NCBI GenBank assembly: GCA_029940175.1
Contig: JAOZRM010000187.1
Coordinates: forward strand, 1 to 5,682
DNA length: 5,682 nt
From: Candidatus Sabulitectum sp.
GTDB taxonomy: Bacteria > Fermentibacterota > Fermentibacteria > Fermentibacterales > JCC-6
Direction: 5' to 3'
A program made the position numbers and the translations under genes. The notes beneath the pieces were generated by a model. The model made no database searches and had not been told where the DNA came from. It saw nothing but the letters and a program-made list of their open reading frames with translations. Below, piece by piece: positions 5,630-5,682 of the stretch (position 1 is the stretch's first letter; the number at the start of each line of letters is the position of its first letter).

Positions 5630-5676
5630 GCGCCGGGCATGGCGCGCAGCGCCAATAACCGGCGCTGTTAACCGGC
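5630..5676. repeat. GC-rich nested inverted repeat at the window edge
   Basis: Outer arms GCGCCGG (5630-5636) and CCGGCGC (5659-5665) enclose a second hairpin, TGGCGC (5640-5645) / GCGCCA (5649-5654). TAACCGGC then occurs twice, at 5656-5663 and 5669-5676, 13 bp apart. Base composition changes abruptly from the AT-rich gene before it. It could be the edge of a REP-like element or of a longer repeat cut by the window. Confidence 0.5.
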
Positions 5677-5682
5677 AAGCGA

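Overview
This is a bacterial chromosomal window of mostly small, unlinked genes. It holds one tRNA, a toxin-antitoxin-like gene pair, and several secreted or lipid-anchored proteins. One gene remnant carries a type IX secretion (T9SS) C-terminal sorting domain, which points to the FCB superphylum (Bacteroidota or a relative such as Fermentibacterota, Cloacimonadota or Eisenbacteria). The lipoprotein downstream ends in a Trp-Gly-x-Ile-Lys motif that I associate from memory with those candidate phyla. The phylum is an inference, because no marker gene is present.

Layout: (1) 17-490, a YfcE/MJ0936-type metallophosphoesterase starting at TTG. (2) 541-616, tRNA-Arg (anticodon CCG) with encoded CCA and a plausible promoter in front. 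(3) 735-1797, a self-contained module: a promoter overlapped by two copies of a TTCCCA-N3-TGGGAA palindrome set exactly 21 bp apart, then a winged-helix/nucleotidyltransferase fusion gene whose end overlaps a HEPN-like gene by 20 bp. The promoter and operators lie inside the longest open frame, so the real start is probably the ATG at 786, not 726. (4) 1798-2447, a gene-poor stretch with an intergenic repeat, then the orphan 3' end of a beta-helix protein with a T9SS sorting domain. (5) 2460-3059, a cysteine-rich lipoprotein. (6) 3060-3239, intergenic DNA with a second copy of the repeat. (7) 3240-3674, a small lipoprotein with a C-terminal membrane helix. (8) 3691-4992 on the minus strand, a secreted FrsA-like alpha/beta hydrolase convergent with (7). 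(9) 5258-5572, a small secreted protein with a WGDDWLG motif, followed by a textbook Rho-independent terminator and a GC-rich inverted repeat running to the window edge.

Only the nucleotidyltransferase and HEPN genes form a clear operon. Most other genes have their own ribosome-binding site and intergenic region, and several act at or beyond the cell envelope. The strongest leads are the HTH-nucleotidyltransferase/HEPN module with its phased operators beside a tRNA gene and upstream of a truncated gene, and the 20-bp intergenic repeat. No CRISPR array, insertion sequence or replication origin was seen.
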